64,000 bases of DNA, taken from positions 62,001-126,000 of the forward strand of contig JAUJMU010000001.1 in the NCBI GenBank assembly GCA_030446715.1, written 5' to 3'. Both the position numbers and the translations under genes were made by a program. The notes below the pieces were generated by a model. That model searched no databases, had not been told where the DNA came from, and worked only from the letters and a program-made list of their open reading frames with translations. This document shows positions 44,959-53,720 of this stretch, one piece after another (the stretch's first letter is position 1; each line of letters starts with the position of its first letter). This stretch comes from Cytophagales bacterium (GTDB lineage: Bacteria > Bacteroidota > Bacteroidia > Cytophagales > 172606-1).

Positions 44959-45119
44959 CCTTCAGGTATGGTTGGTTAGTGAGTTGTGCGTTTAAAATTA
45001 ACAATCCGGCAGGTGTAATTATTGTGCTTTCTGCGGATTCGTGCCGGGAAGTTGGTCAGACGGCTTGGAGCGGACCCGGCGAAAAGCCACCTTTGTCCTC
45101 TGTACAGGTACTCTTCGGT

Positions 45120-45962
45120 ATGGAAAACGGGCTGATCAGGCTCCGCGAAGCTACGCTGCATTTTTCCCGCTGGGGCAAAGGTGGCAAAATTTTACTGGCT
45201 TTTCACGGTTTCGGACAAAACCGCGCCTACTTCGCCCCGCTGGCCGAAGCAGTGCAGGAAGAGTATACGGTCTACGCTTTTGACCTGTTTTTCCACGGGC
45301 AGAGCACTTGGCGACAGCGGAAAATACCGTTGCAGAAAGCCTTCTGGACCGACCTGATCGGGCAGTTTCTCCGGCAGGAAGGCATAAACGCCTTCGGGCT
45401 GATCGGCTTCAGCATGGGCGGCAAGTTTGTGCTGGCTACCCTTGAAGCAATGGCCGGACGGGTGACGGAAGTTATCCTGGTAGCTCCTGACGGCATCAAA
45501 ACCTCCTTCTGGTACAATCTGGCCACTTTCCCCGGCTGGACCAGCGGTTTTTTCCGGTACGTGACCGTCAAACCCGAAGCTTTCCGCAGCTTTGCCCGTA
45601 CCTTCCGGTGGCTGCGCATTGCCGACAAAGGCGTGGTGCGGTTTGCCGAAAGCCAGATGAATACCCGTGAGCAGCGCCTGCGCGTGTACCGTTCCTGGAC
45701 GATGTTCCGGGAACTGAAGTTTGACCTGTCGCGGATTGCCCGGCTGATCAACGGGCACCGCATTCCGCTGGTGATGTACCTTGGCCAGTACGACCGCATC
45801 ATTACCCGCCGCAACATGAACCGCCTGCTGGGCCGCGTGGCCCACCACCGGCTGATCGTGCTGCCCGCCGGCCACAACCGCCTCATTGCCGACGTAGCGG
45901 GGTATTACCGGGAGCACGCAGGGTGGGAAGGGAGGGATCAGACTGGAGACCACAGACTTTAA
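45120..45962 (+). CDS. Alpha/beta hydrolase
   Basis: 280 aa from the ATG at 45120 (MENGLIRLREATLHF); the frame is open upstream but that part is unlike the family. LAFHGFGQNRAYF (oxyanion region HGF), nucleophile elbow GLIGFSMGGKF with Ser, Asp in YLGQYDRII and His in LPAGHNRLI complete the triad. Alpha/beta hydrolases of this type cleave esters or related bonds; the substrate is unknown. Cytosolic. Followed by the 46.0-46.3 kb repeat region. Confidence 0.88.
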   Translation: MENGLIRLREATLHFSRWGKGGKILLAFHGFGQNRAYFAPLAEAVQEEYTVYAFDLFFHGQSTWRQRKIPLQKAFWTDLIGQFLRQEGINAFGLIGFSMGGKFVLATLEAMAGRVTEVILVAPDGIKTSFWYNLATFPGWTSGFFRYVTVKPEAFRSFARTFRWLRIADKGVVRFAESQMNTREQRLRVYRSWTMFRELKFDLSRIARLINGHRIPLVMYLGQYDRIITRRNMNRLLGRVAHHRLIVLPAGHNRLIADVAGYYREHAGWEGRDQTGDHRL

Positions 45963-46009
45963 AAAGGAGACGGGAGGAAGGAAGACGGGAAAAGGGGATA
46001 CAGATTTCC

Positions 46010-46261
46010 GGCAGTCGCTCCGGCTCTGCCGGGTGACAACTATTCGGAGGGCCCCCGGTCCGGATGTACAGAAATGCTGGCTTTTTGACCAGATGCCTGG
46101 GAAAAAGGCGTGCCACGGTTTTAAACCGTGGCACGCCTTTTCGCCTTGCTTACGTGGACCCGTCTTAAAATCCCGGCACCTGCCGCAGAAGGGTACATTC
46201 CCATATCCCCGGGCCGGAGGCCCTCCAATAATCGTCAACCCGGCAAGAGCCGGGCGACTGC
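46010..46261. repeat. Inverted pair of R2 repeats around a long hairpin
   Basis: Lies in the 481-bp gap 45963-46443. The arm 46010-46061, read inverted, resembles 46211-46261 (shared GGCCCTCC, TCA/ACCCGGC and GAGCC GGGCGACTG-type blocks), and both resemble 33762-33815. Between them is the hairpin at 46102-46142. Together they form a composite palindromic element of about 250 bp without ORF. Confidence 0.65.
46102..46142. terminator. Very stable bidirectional terminator-like hairpin
   Basis: A 20-bp perfect stem, AAAAAGGCGTGCCACGGTTT with its complement around a single T, gives a T-run on both strands. Its core CCACGGTTT/AAACCGTGG is the same as in the palindromes at 48230-48329. It can terminate the hydrolase gene, or be part of the surrounding repeat. 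Confidence 0.8.
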
Positions 46262-46443
46262 GTCAGAGACGGTAAACTGCCGAAAATGTGTACCCCTTCC
46301 TCCGCTCTCTTATCTGAAATCTCCCATGTCCGGTCTTTTAAGCCACTTTAAGCAAACTATTTAGAATCATTTCAAGTTATCTTAAGGAGGTCTTTTCTAT
46401 TCCATACAAATCCTATAGTTTTAAGGGCTCATTCACTCGAACT

Positions 46444-47448
46444 ATGATCACTACTGATATTTGCATAATCGGAGCCGGTCCCGTGGGGCTGTTTGCCGTG
46501 TTTGAAGCCGGTTTGCTTAAAATGCGTTGCCACCTGATTGATGCACTGCCAAAAATCGGCGGACAGCTGACGGAGATTTATCCCCGCAAGCCTATTTATG
46601 ACATTCCCGGTTTCCCCAGCATTCTGGCGGAAGAACTGATTGACAACCTTGTCAGGCAGATCGAACCCTTTCACCCTACCTTCACCGTAGGCGAACGGGT
46701 GGAGTCTTTTGTGAAGGCAGAAGACGGTTCGTTCCGGATCACGACCTCGGGCGGTACGGCAGTAAGCTGCAAGGTAGTTGTGATTGCCGGTGGGCTAGGC
46801 TGCTTCGAGCCGCGCAAGCCGGAGGTGGACCAGCTGGAAGCCTTCGAAGGCAGAGGCGTGGCCTACATGGTGCTGAGCCCGGAAAAGTTCCGCAACAAGC
46901 GTCTGGTGCTGGCCGGTGGCGGTGACTCTGCCCTCGACTGGACGATTCACCTTGCCGATATTGCCGCAGAAATTACCCTCGTCCACCGGGGCGAAACCTT
47001 CCGTGGCGCACCTGACTCTGCCGAAAAAGTATTCAAACTGGCTGAAGCCGGCAAAATCAAGCTGTTGCTCAACTCCAACGTGACCGCCGTGGGCGGCAAT
47101 GACCAGCTTGAGTACGTGGTGGTCACCGACAAGGCCAGGGCACAGACGGTACTGCCCACTGATTTCTTCATTCCGCTGTTCGGCCTGAGCCCCAAGCTGG
47201 GACCGATGGAAAACTGGGGTCTGAATCTGGACAAAGCGGCGATTTCTGTGAACACATTCGATTATTCGACCAACATTCCCGGCATTTATGCCATTGGTGA
47301 TATCAACACGTACCCCGGCAAGCTGAAGCTGATCCTGTGCGGTTTTCATGAAGCTGCCCTGATGGCGCAGAGTGCATTTAAGGTTGTGTATCCGGATAAA
47401 AAGTTTTCCCTGAAATACACTACCGTCAACGGCGTGCAATCCTTCTGA
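46444..47448 (+). CDS. Ferredoxin/flavodoxin-NADP+ reductase, TrxR type
   Basis: 334 aa. FAD-binding IIGAGPVGLFAVFEAGLLK, then IGGQLTEIYPRKPIYDIPGFP, a second Rossmann for NAD(P)H with LVLAGGGDSALDWTIHLADI, and a C-terminal FAD motif AIGDINTYPGKLKLILCGFHEAALMA. It lacks the CxxC of thioredoxin reductases, which identifies the YumC-type ferredoxin-NADP reductases. It transfers electrons between NADPH and ferredoxin. Only 3 bp from a 2Fe-2S ferredoxin gene, so reductase and partner are co-translated. Promoter not clearly seen. Confidence 0.92.
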   Translation: MITTDICIIGAGPVGLFAVFEAGLLKMRCHLIDALPKIGGQLTEIYPRKPIYDIPGFPSILAEELIDNLVRQIEPFHPTFTVGERVESFVKAEDGSFRITTSGGTAVSCKVVVIAGGLGCFEPRKPEVDQLEAFEGRGVAYMVLSPEKFRNKRLVLAGGGDSALDWTIHLADIAAEITLVHRGETFRGAPDSAEKVFKLAEAGKIKLLLNSNVTAVGGNDQLEYVVVTDKARAQTVLPTDFFIPLFGLSPKLGPMENWGLNLDKAAISVNTFDYSTNIPGIYAIGDINTYPGKLKLILCGFHEAALMAQSAFKVVYPDKKFSLKYTTVNGVQSF

Positions 47449-47451
47449 TCC

Positions 47452-47766
47452 ATGGACATTACCCTTTATGTACAGGACGAGTCCGGCAAACGGCACCCGC
47501 TGACGCTGCCCACCGACATGACCCTGAGTCTGATGGAGGGCCTCAAGGCCGGTGAGTTTCCGGTGCCGGGCACCTGCGGCGGCATGGCCTTGTGTGCTTC
47601 CTGCCACATTGAGGTGCTGGAAGGCGAGGTACCCAACGAACCGCAGGACGCCGAGTGGAGCATGCTGGATACAGTGCCCACCATCACCGGCCACAGCCGG
47701 CTGGCCTGCCAGATACCCGTCACTGACGAACTCGACGGGCTGGTGGTACGGATTATCGGGTCGTGA
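47452..47766 (+). CDS. Adrenodoxin-type 2Fe-2S ferredoxin
   Basis: 104 aa. Beta-grasp fold with cluster ligands in GTCGGMALCASCHIEVL (three Cys) and the fourth in SRLACQIPV. The spacing is that of the adrenodoxin/ISC-type ferredoxins used in cytochrome P450 or Fe-S assembly. Directly follows the ferredoxin reductase, which supplies electrons. The acidic segment EPQDAEWSMLDTV is typical of the partner-binding helix. Cytosolic. Confidence 0.93.
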   Translation: MDITLYVQDESGKRHPLTLPTDMTLSLMEGLKAGEFPVPGTCGGMALCASCHIEVLEGEVPNEPQDAEWSMLDTVPTITGHSRLACQIPVTDELDGLVVRIIGS

Positions 47767-47919
47767 AGGGAGTAGTGAGAAGTGAGTATTTAGTAGTGAG
47801 ATAAGAGTTGCCTGGTTCGGGGTCGGTTAATTATGGAAATCTCAGGGTGTTGCCGGCAGTGGCGACACCCTTCTTTGTTGCTGTTCTTCCAGCAAAAACC
47901 TATAAGGTTTTGGAAACTT

Positions 47920-48114
47920 GTATGTGATTGGCGTCTATTATACAACTGATTTTCACATACTTAACACATTTTCATTTCTCTGTTTCGGTAGTAATTTGAC
48001 TGAAAATTCAGACAATTTTTAATTTTATTTAATAAAATGGTCACTGCATTGAAAAATTTTCAAAAAAAGATTTGATTATTGTCAATTTATCAAAGCGGTA
48101 CGCTAATCACATAC
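47920..48114. repeat. AT-rich island bounded by GTATGTGATT inverted repeats
   Basis: GTATGTGATTGGCGT (47920-47934) is matched inverted by ACGCTAATCACATAC (48100-48114), 14 of 15. The 165-bp interior is strongly AT-rich and has no ORF. The arms match the outer arms of the 24187-24359 repeat, so this may be a MITE-like family. Part of the 753-bp gene-free gap 47767-48519. Confidence 0.6.
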
Positions 48115-48229
48115 GGAGACCTTACAGGTTTACCAGCAGTTTTTTCGATAATCTGTGGCGCAATCTATAAATCAGTTTAAATTTTCTCCCGCCAGGCTTA
48201 GCAGCCTGTAGATAATGGGCGATAAACAG

Positions 48230-48329
48230 CCCACGGTTTGAACCGTGGGTGGAAGATTCCGGATTTTGAGAAAACCGTTTAAACGGTTTTTTGCCCCTTG
48301 CCCCTTCTACCCACGGTTAAAACCGCGGG
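48230..48329. repeat. Three consecutive palindromes
   Basis: CCCACGGTTTGAACCGTGGG (48230-48249), AAAACCGTTTAAACGGTTTT (48271-48290, perfect 20 bp) and CCCACGGTTAAAACCGCGGG (48310-48329, one mismatch). The first and third share the CCACGGTT core of the 46102-46142 hairpin. They lie in the gap upstream of an outer-membrane protein gene. Confidence 0.7.
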
Positions 48330-48519
48330 CTATTGATACCCGTCCGCTTTGGTCAGAGAATCAACCCTTTACCGCCATCAGCCCTGTATAATATTTCCCT
48401 CCTCACTTCTGATTTCCCGCTTCTCGCTCCTCAACTAAATAAAATTTACAAAACTGTTGATTTTCTTGCGGGAAAAGCGGTACTTCATCTGCTCACCTGA
48501 CTACTACAACTCAATTCGT

Positions 48520-49317
48520 ATGAAAAAATCATTTCTACTCGCCTTTTTCCTGATTACTGTCAGCTCCGGTGCCTTTGCCCAGTTCGATTTGTCGGCTGGC
48601 TATTCCTATTTCCGGCCGCAGCAGCAGATGGGCCGGTTCATCAACAACGCCAGCGGCTTACAGATGCAGGGATTGTACCTGATCCCGGGCAGCCGGTTTG
48701 CGGTCGGTGCCAATGCCGGATACAATTTTTACGGCTCGCAGAAAACCCGGCAGACGTACCGGTTCAGCGACGGGTCCGCTACGGAGACCGACGTAGAGGT
48801 AAGCAATAACTTCATCACCTTCAACGTGGTTGGCCGCGCCGATCTGCGCACTTCCGGAATGGTGATTCCCTACGTGTCCGGTCAGGCTGGCCTGAATGTA
48901 TTCTATACCGACCTTTTCATTGCCGATCCAAATGATGCCGATGGCTGTAAGCCGCTGGAAAACGCGACACTGACCAAAGACGCGGCTTTTTCGGCCACGG
49001 GCGGTGCCGGTGTACGCGTAGACGTTGCCAGTGTGTTTAAGAAAGCTGCCGCAAACCGGTTCTTCGTTGACTTTTCGGCCAACTACACGCAGGGCGGACG
49101 GGTAAACTACATGAACGTAAACATCCCTGCCGATCCTGACCCGGTGGCCCATCAGCAACACACCTCCGTGCCGCGTGGCGATGTTACGCCGTTTAGCACC
49201 CGGTTTATCAACCCCGGCAACCAGGTCGTACACGAACACCATGTGGGTGACGTTTACAACTCTCCCATCCAGATGATGTCGTTCCGGCTGGCTCTGGTGA
49301 TGCGGGTGGTGAGGTAG
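48520..49317 (+). CDS. Outer-membrane beta-barrel protein
   Basis: 265 aa from the ATG at 48520, which gives signal peptide MKKSFLLAFFLITVSSGAFAQ; an upstream in-frame start has no signal function. The mature chain alternates hydrophobic and polar residues in aromatic-rich strands (FDLSAGYSYFRPQQ, FAVGANAGYNFYGS, NNFITFNVVGRADLR, MVIPYVSGQAGLNVFY) and ends in a strand MMSFRLALVMRVVR. Small 8-strand-like barrel of the outer membrane. Specific function unknown. Confidence 0.82.
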   Translation: MKKSFLLAFFLITVSSGAFAQFDLSAGYSYFRPQQQMGRFINNASGLQMQGLYLIPGSRFAVGANAGYNFYGSQKTRQTYRFSDGSATETDVEVSNNFITFNVVGRADLRTSGMVIPYVSGQAGLNVFYTDLFIADPNDADGCKPLENATLTKDAAFSATGGAGVRVDVASVFKKAAANRFFVDFSANYTQGGRVNYMNVNIPADPDPVAHQQHTSVPRGDVTPFSTRFINPGNQVVHEHHVGDVYNSPIQMMSFRLALVMRVVR

Positions 49318-49449
49318 GTTGTATGACTGAATGGTTAGATTGTTCAACTTTTGTTTGTTGCCGGTACTGATGAAGAATCTTCTTATCCGGTTGTGAGACA
49401 GTGAAAGCTGTTCTGACAACCGGATTTTGCTTTTCCCGTAGCTACCTGT

Positions 49450-49983
49450 ATGGAAAAGGAGAAAAGGCCCCGGTACGACCGGCTGCCCCGCTATTATGAC
49501 GGCGACGACCTGTTCCGCACCGATTTCCGGCAGCACCCCGATAAGTACCGGATCGGCAAGGGCGAACAGGGTGTGCTGATGGTGGAGCCTTACAAATCGG
49601 AGATTCTGCCGCACTGGCGTTTCAAGAACCCGGAGATTGCCCGGGAATCATCGGATAAAATTTACGGGATGTTTCTGGATTACCTGAAAGGGGAAGACTT
49701 CGTGGGCGCCGACATGGCCCGGAAGTTCCTGCAGATGGGTTTTACCCGTTCGCGCCGGTACGCCAACCACAAGTCGGGCCGGAAGTACGCCGAAAATCCG
49801 CAGCATGAGTCTACGGCTGAGGGCGAAAAATCGGCCCGCAAAGCCTACCTTCTGCCCGTGGAAGAAGACCCGGTGAAAGCCGCCTCCGCCGCAATATTCT
49901 ACGAAAAATACCTGCTGGCCCGCGAAAATCCGGAGTACAAGCGCCTCATGCAGGAGCACCGGGAGCGGAATGAACAGGTCTGA
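49450..49983 (+). CDS. DUF4385 family protein
   Basis: 177 aa. Full-length match by eye to the DUF4385 pattern: DLFRTDFRQHPDKYRIGKGEQGVLMVEPYKSEIL, HWRFKNPEIA, FLDYLKGEDFVGADMARKFLQMGFTRSRRYANHKSGRKY and a basic C-terminus with FYEKYLLARENPEY. No signal peptide, cytosolic, highly charged. The family is found in bacteria, phages and some eukaryotes and is uncharacterised. Single gene. Confidence 0.85.
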   Translation: MEKEKRPRYDRLPRYYDGDDLFRTDFRQHPDKYRIGKGEQGVLMVEPYKSEILPHWRFKNPEIARESSDKIYGMFLDYLKGEDFVGADMARKFLQMGFTRSRRYANHKSGRKYAENPQHESTAEGEKSARKAYLLPVEEDPVKAASAAIFYEKYLLARENPEYKRLMQEHRERNEQV

Positions 49984-50166
49984 GTGAGGTGTCTGAACCG
50001 TGATTCGCAGGATTATAAGATGATCAGGATTGCAAATTCAACTAATCAGGTAAAGCCTTAAATCTTGTGAATCCTGGTTCAGACAATCTTCAATCAGACA
50101 ATCCAGCTACTTTTGTGCGCAGGCGAAAACACCGGCTTCCGGGCAGTCTTTCGCGGTTTTATTGCT

Positions 50167-50937
50167 TTACCTCCACGCCCACACAAAACCATTGCTGCCC
50201 GTTTTGAACATAAACCCTTTCTGCTCCAGGAACCGGCACATAGCCCTGGTATTTTCGTTGGCCCCGGTACCGGAGTGAGTCTCCATGGCAATCAGCTTTA
50301 CGCGGGAGAGCAAGGGATCAGGGCAACGGTACAGAATATCATACTCTGCCCCTTCACAATCCAGTTTCAGCAGGTCAAGGGTCCCGATCCCAAACTGGGA
50401 AAATATATCCGGGAGGGTTACTGCTTCCACTTCTACGCGACCAGTGTTGGAGCCGTCAAATGCTGTATGCACTGATGCCAGCGCCGTAAAGCCGGCATCA
50501 GGATTGAAGTACAGTTCAACGGTACCCTTCGTGCCGGCAATCGCTTTATTCTGGCAAATCAGGCCCTTATCGGCGTTCAGTTGAAAGTGCCGCTGCAAAT
50601 GCCCGAAATTAGCCGGCAAAGGCTCGAAGGCAAGAATTTTTGAGCCCGGCATCTGTGCAGCCATGAACAGCGAGAAAAATCCCACATTGGCACCTATATC
50701 CACAATCACCGGATCAGACTTCAGGTGATGCTTCAGGAAGCGGATGTCGTACAGATCTTCCATGAAAATTTCCTTGAAGATGGCCATGATATTCCCCCTG
50801 GGAACTTCTATCACTATATCGTTGTCCGCCCGGAATACGACTGGGTTTTGTTTTCCGTCAATGTGCTTTGCATAGAAGTAATGAGGCCAGTTTTTTACGT
50901 TCTTTGTCAGGTTGATATATTTTTTCAGCGAGATCAT
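50167..50937 (-). CDS. FkbM family methyltransferase
   Basis: 256 aa. SAM-binding motif I PVIVDIGANVGFFSLFMAAQ, acidic loop ILAFEPLPANF, then LDLLKLDCEGAEYDILYRC (motif IV of FkbM) and IAMETHSG. FkbM enzymes O-methylate sugars or polyketides; in Bacteroidota they often sit in glycan or glycosyltransferase loci. Its downstream end faces an empty region; upstream on the opposite side lies a GT4 glycosyltransferase, 67 bp apart on the same strand, so both may modify one surface glycan. Confidence 0.9.
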   Translation of the reverse strand: MISLKKYINLTKNVKNWPHYFYAKHIDGKQNPVVFRADNDIVIEVPRGNIMAIFKEIFMEDLYDIRFLKHHLKSDPVIVDIGANVGFFSLFMAAQMPGSKILAFEPLPANFGHLQRHFQLNADKGLICQNKAIAGTKGTVELYFNPDAGFTALASVHTAFDGSNTGRVEVEAVTLPDIFSQFGIGTLDLLKLDCEGAEYDILYRCPDPLLSRVKLIAMETHSGTGANENTRAMCRFLEQKGFMFKTGSNGFVWAWR

Positions 50938-51004
50938 CTGGATTTTATTCCGATAGAATCATGAATTTTGGGAAACAGATCCCCGGCGCGTACGCCAGGA
51001 AATA

Positions 51005-52063
51005 TTAAAGTAATTTTTTATAGACTTCCATGGTGTCCGCTGCGCATTGCTGCCACGTGAAATCTTTCACCCGTTCGAGCCCCGCCGCAATCAGTTGCTT
51101 CCGAAGTGTTTCTTTTTCAATCAGCGAAACGATTCCTCCGGCAATTGATTCCGTGCTGTATGGGTCTACATGTAGGGCTGCCTCTCCGCTTACTTCCTTC
51201 ATTGCCCCGATGTTGCTGGTAATCACCGGGCAGGCCATCCGCATGGCTTCCAGGACCGGCAGGCCAAAACCTTCGTAGAGGGATGGATAGGCTACAGATA
51301 AAGCGTGCCGGTAAAGCCGGGCCAGTTCTTCGTTGCTCACAAAGCCCCGGTAGATGATCCGCTCCCGCGCGGGGCTCTCCGTAGTTTTCTGCATTGTTTT
51401 TTCGGCCGCCCATCCCTTTCCTCCTGCAATCACCACCCGTAGGTCGGGGTATCGGGATGAGATGTGCTCAAAAGCCGCAATGATCCCGTCTACGTTTTTT
51501 CTCTTCTCAACCGTACCCACAAAAAGCAGGTAAGGGAACGGGTACAGTGCCGGCAAAGTTTCTGCTGGCGGCCGGATGTGATCAATCCCGAGGTACACTA
51601 CGCTGGTGCGGGATTCCCATTCGGGGAACTGTTCCAGAAAGGCATTCCGGGTAAATTCCGAAACGACGATCACCTGATCGGGACGGCCTCTCCGGAGGGA
51701 GTGAGTCAGCTTTGCCATTCCTTTTTCTGCAAATTTTTCATCCGTGATCCCTTTCTGAAAAACGATCATATCGTGAATGGTTACTACTTTTCTGCCCGGA
51801 CACCCGGAAGGCACCCTGAAATCAGGGCCATGAAATATCTGCCACGAAGAAAAAACACCCCCTGCCACCGGCAGGTAGACTTGCAGAGGCAGTTGCGTGT
51901 GCCGCTGGATAACGGATCTTTTCCTGAAGCGGGAAATGCGGTAAGTGCCGGAGCATTTTGTGCCTGGGAGCCCGGAAACGGTGCGGACAAGGTTCTTTGT
52001 ATAAACACCGATACCTGTCAGATTTTCACCCGCAAGTGAAGTCACGTCGAAGTTTACTTTCAT
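51005..52063 (-). CDS. Glycosyltransferase family 4
   Basis: 352 aa. GT-B fold. The N-terminal half begins MKVNFDVTSLAGENLTGIGV, the acceptor-domain GIGVYTKNLVR loop; the C-terminal half carries PYLLFVGTVEKRKN, VIAGGKGW and the GT4 EX7E motif in YEGFGLPVLEAMRMACPVI. It should transfer a sugar from a nucleotide donor to a surface glycan or lipid acceptor. Full length. First of a two-gene set with the FkbM methyltransferase downstream. Confidence 0.9.
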   Translation of the reverse strand: MKVNFDVTSLAGENLTGIGVYTKNLVRTVSGLPGTKCSGTYRISRFRKRSVIQRHTQLPLQVYLPVAGGVFSSWQIFHGPDFRVPSGCPGRKVVTIHDMIVFQKGITDEKFAEKGMAKLTHSLRRGRPDQVIVVSEFTRNAFLEQFPEWESRTSVVYLGIDHIRPPAETLPALYPFPYLLFVGTVEKRKNVDGIIAAFEHISSRYPDLRVVIAGGKGWAAEKTMQKTTESPARERIIYRGFVSNEELARLYRHALSVAYPSLYEGFGLPVLEAMRMACPVITSNIGAMKEVSGEAALHVDPYSTESIAGGIVSLIEKETLRKQLIAAGLERVKDFTWQQCAADTMEVYKKLL

Positions 52064-52571
52064 TCTATGGATTCATATAACAGCACCTGGCTTGTAAACT
52101 GCCTGCCGGGGGTGGGTCCGGGAAAGGGGCCCAGAGCTGGATATTTATTGATCATTCACCAAGAATGCAGCAAAGACGCAAGCTTTGCACGTTGTTTCTC
52201 TACGGCATTTTGCCGTTGAACTGTAAATATAGGCAAAAATGAGGCGAGGGAGCCGGCTGGTTCCCACCGCAGCGTGCTGAACGGTGCCCCTTCACGGCAG
52301 AGCCTGCGGCACCGGCAAAAAATATCCGGGTGAGCCTGCCAGGTCGCCGGAGTAATTACCAGAAGGTCATCTGTCGGATTTGGTTCCTTCGGCCCGACAG
52401 AGTTCCTTTCGCGGCAGTTTGGAAAGTGGTCCGGGTGCTGAACAAAGAGCAGGGACAGGATGCCGCAAAGGTATATCTGCCATTTTCGGACTCCGGCCGT
52501 GCAACTTTCTGATCTTGCGGGGTGTCATCCGGTTGGGTATTCTCCCGTTTCTATCCTGCTGGTAATTGTCT
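52064..52571. other. Intergenic region, 508 bp, no gene seen
   Basis: Divergent gap between the glycosyltransferase and the PorT-like gene. It contains only short unsupported frames; no clear promoter pair, repeat or terminator was seen. Confidence 0.5.
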
Positions 52572-53339
52572 ATGAAAAATATCTGCTTCTTCCCAAGTTT
52601 GCTCTTTCTATGGCTGGCGGCCACTTCAGCATTTGCCCAGCCCCGGCTGATGTATGGCCCCAAGGCGGGAATTAATTACGCCGGCTGGGATCACGAAAAC
52701 TACCAGGTGCCCAACACCCGCGACTTTTATCAGAAAGTGCCGGGCTTTACAGCCGGGGGCTTTGTACGGTACCGGCTTCACGGCCGCTGGCACCTGAACG
52801 CTGAACTTCTCTACCAATACAGCGGCAGCCGGCAACGCAACGTGACTGAAGGCATACATCATCTGATCAATGGTCCATTTCGCCGCGAGGAAAGAACTAC
52901 CCTTTACTTTGGCAGTCTGCAAACGCCGCTTTACGTTTCCTTCGAGATGGGCCGCGGCAAAATAAGGCCTTTTCTGAACCTGGGAGCAGCTCCTGCTTTT
53001 GCCCTGCACGGCCGCCGCACGGAATATAAGTATTCCTCTCTTACCGGCGGGGAGACTAGCCAGAGCCGCTTCCTGGCCGTGGGCCGGTTTCCGTACGAGT
53101 CGCAGCGGAATCACGTGCAGGTGCTGGGTGGTACCGGCATTGCCATCAACGGGCAGTGGCTGATTGGATTGCAGTACAATATCAATCCCAAAGGGTACGG
53201 CTACCTGTACCGGGAAGCGGCGATCAATTCAGAAATAGCTCTACTTTGCGGTTGTGATGATCCCGGCGAAGTCTCTTATCACGACCGGGCCTTTACCCTT
53301 TCGGTAGCCTTTTCACCGGCTGCATCTGCCTCAAAATAG
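52572..53339 (+). CDS. PorT-like outer-membrane beta-barrel protein
   Basis: 255 aa from the ATG at 52572. Signal peptide MKNICFFPSLLFLWLAATSAFAQ. The mature chain starts RLMYGPKAGINYAGWD, the usual first strand of PorT/OMP_b-brl_2 barrels, followed by FTAGGFVRYRLHGRWHLNAEL, TPLYVSFEMGRGKIRPFLNLG and WLIGLQYNINPKGYGYLY with an outward-facing loop. About 8 strands. Outer membrane. Single gene, plus strand. Confidence 0.82.
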   Translation: MKNICFFPSLLFLWLAATSAFAQPRLMYGPKAGINYAGWDHENYQVPNTRDFYQKVPGFTAGGFVRYRLHGRWHLNAELLYQYSGSRQRNVTEGIHHLINGPFRREERTTLYFGSLQTPLYVSFEMGRGKIRPFLNLGAAPAFALHGRRTEYKYSSLTGGETSQSRFLAVGRFPYESQRNHVQVLGGTGIAINGQWLIGLQYNINPKGYGYLYREAAINSEIALLCGCDDPGEVSYHDRAFTLSVAFSPAASASK

Positions 53340-53439
53340 CTGCACCGGTCTCACCGCCAAAAGTCAGGCGGCCACTACCGCGGGTAACCCACGGCCGGGC
53401 CTTCCGTTAAATAAAGCTGTAACCAAATAATCTATCATT

Positions 53440-53556
53440 ATGACCGCTACGAAAAAATCAGAGAGCAAGAAGGGTTCCGATAAAAAATGCTGGGAAGGCT
53501 ACAAGCGGGTGCCCGGCAAAAAAGCCGACGAAAAGGGAAGCTGCGAAAAGAAGTAA
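53440..53556 (+). CDS. Small basic protein with CWEGYKRVPGKK motif
   Basis: 38 aa. MTATKKSESKKGSDKKCWEG then YKRVPGKKADEKGSCEKK: Lys-rich, with two Cys and a short conserved-looking core. Similar short Lys/Cys proteins are seen in Bacteroidota near stress genes; function unknown. A very strong terminator follows 17 bp later, consistent with a real transcription unit. It lies beside a DUF892/YciE gene. Confidence 0.65.
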   Translation: MTATKKSESKKGSDKKCWEGYKRVPGKKADEKGSCEKK

Positions 53557-53572
53557 CTGAAGTTTGAACGAT

Positions 53573-53617
53573 AAAAGGAGCGGCCTGGTACAACAGTTGT
53601 ACCGGGCCGCTCCTTTT
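53573..53617. terminator. Strong bidirectional terminator
   Basis: AAAAGGAGCGGCC pairs with GGCCGCTCCTTTT (13 bp), and inside it GGTACAAC pairs with GTTGTACC around one A, so almost the whole 45 nt is paired. It separates the small Lys-rich gene from the convergent DUF892 gene. Confidence 0.85.
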
Positions 53618-53720
53618 AGTTGGTATGATGCAGGTGTTTAGCAGCAGTATCTGAGAATGGCCGGTTTTGTCTTCGGGTACTGCTTGCTGCCAAACACCAA
53701 TCCGGGTTTCAATCGTCAAT

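Noticed and set aside
50101-50115. TACTTTTG as a plus-strand promoter
   Set aside because: Matches the -7 consensus but there is no plus-strand gene downstream and no -33 element.
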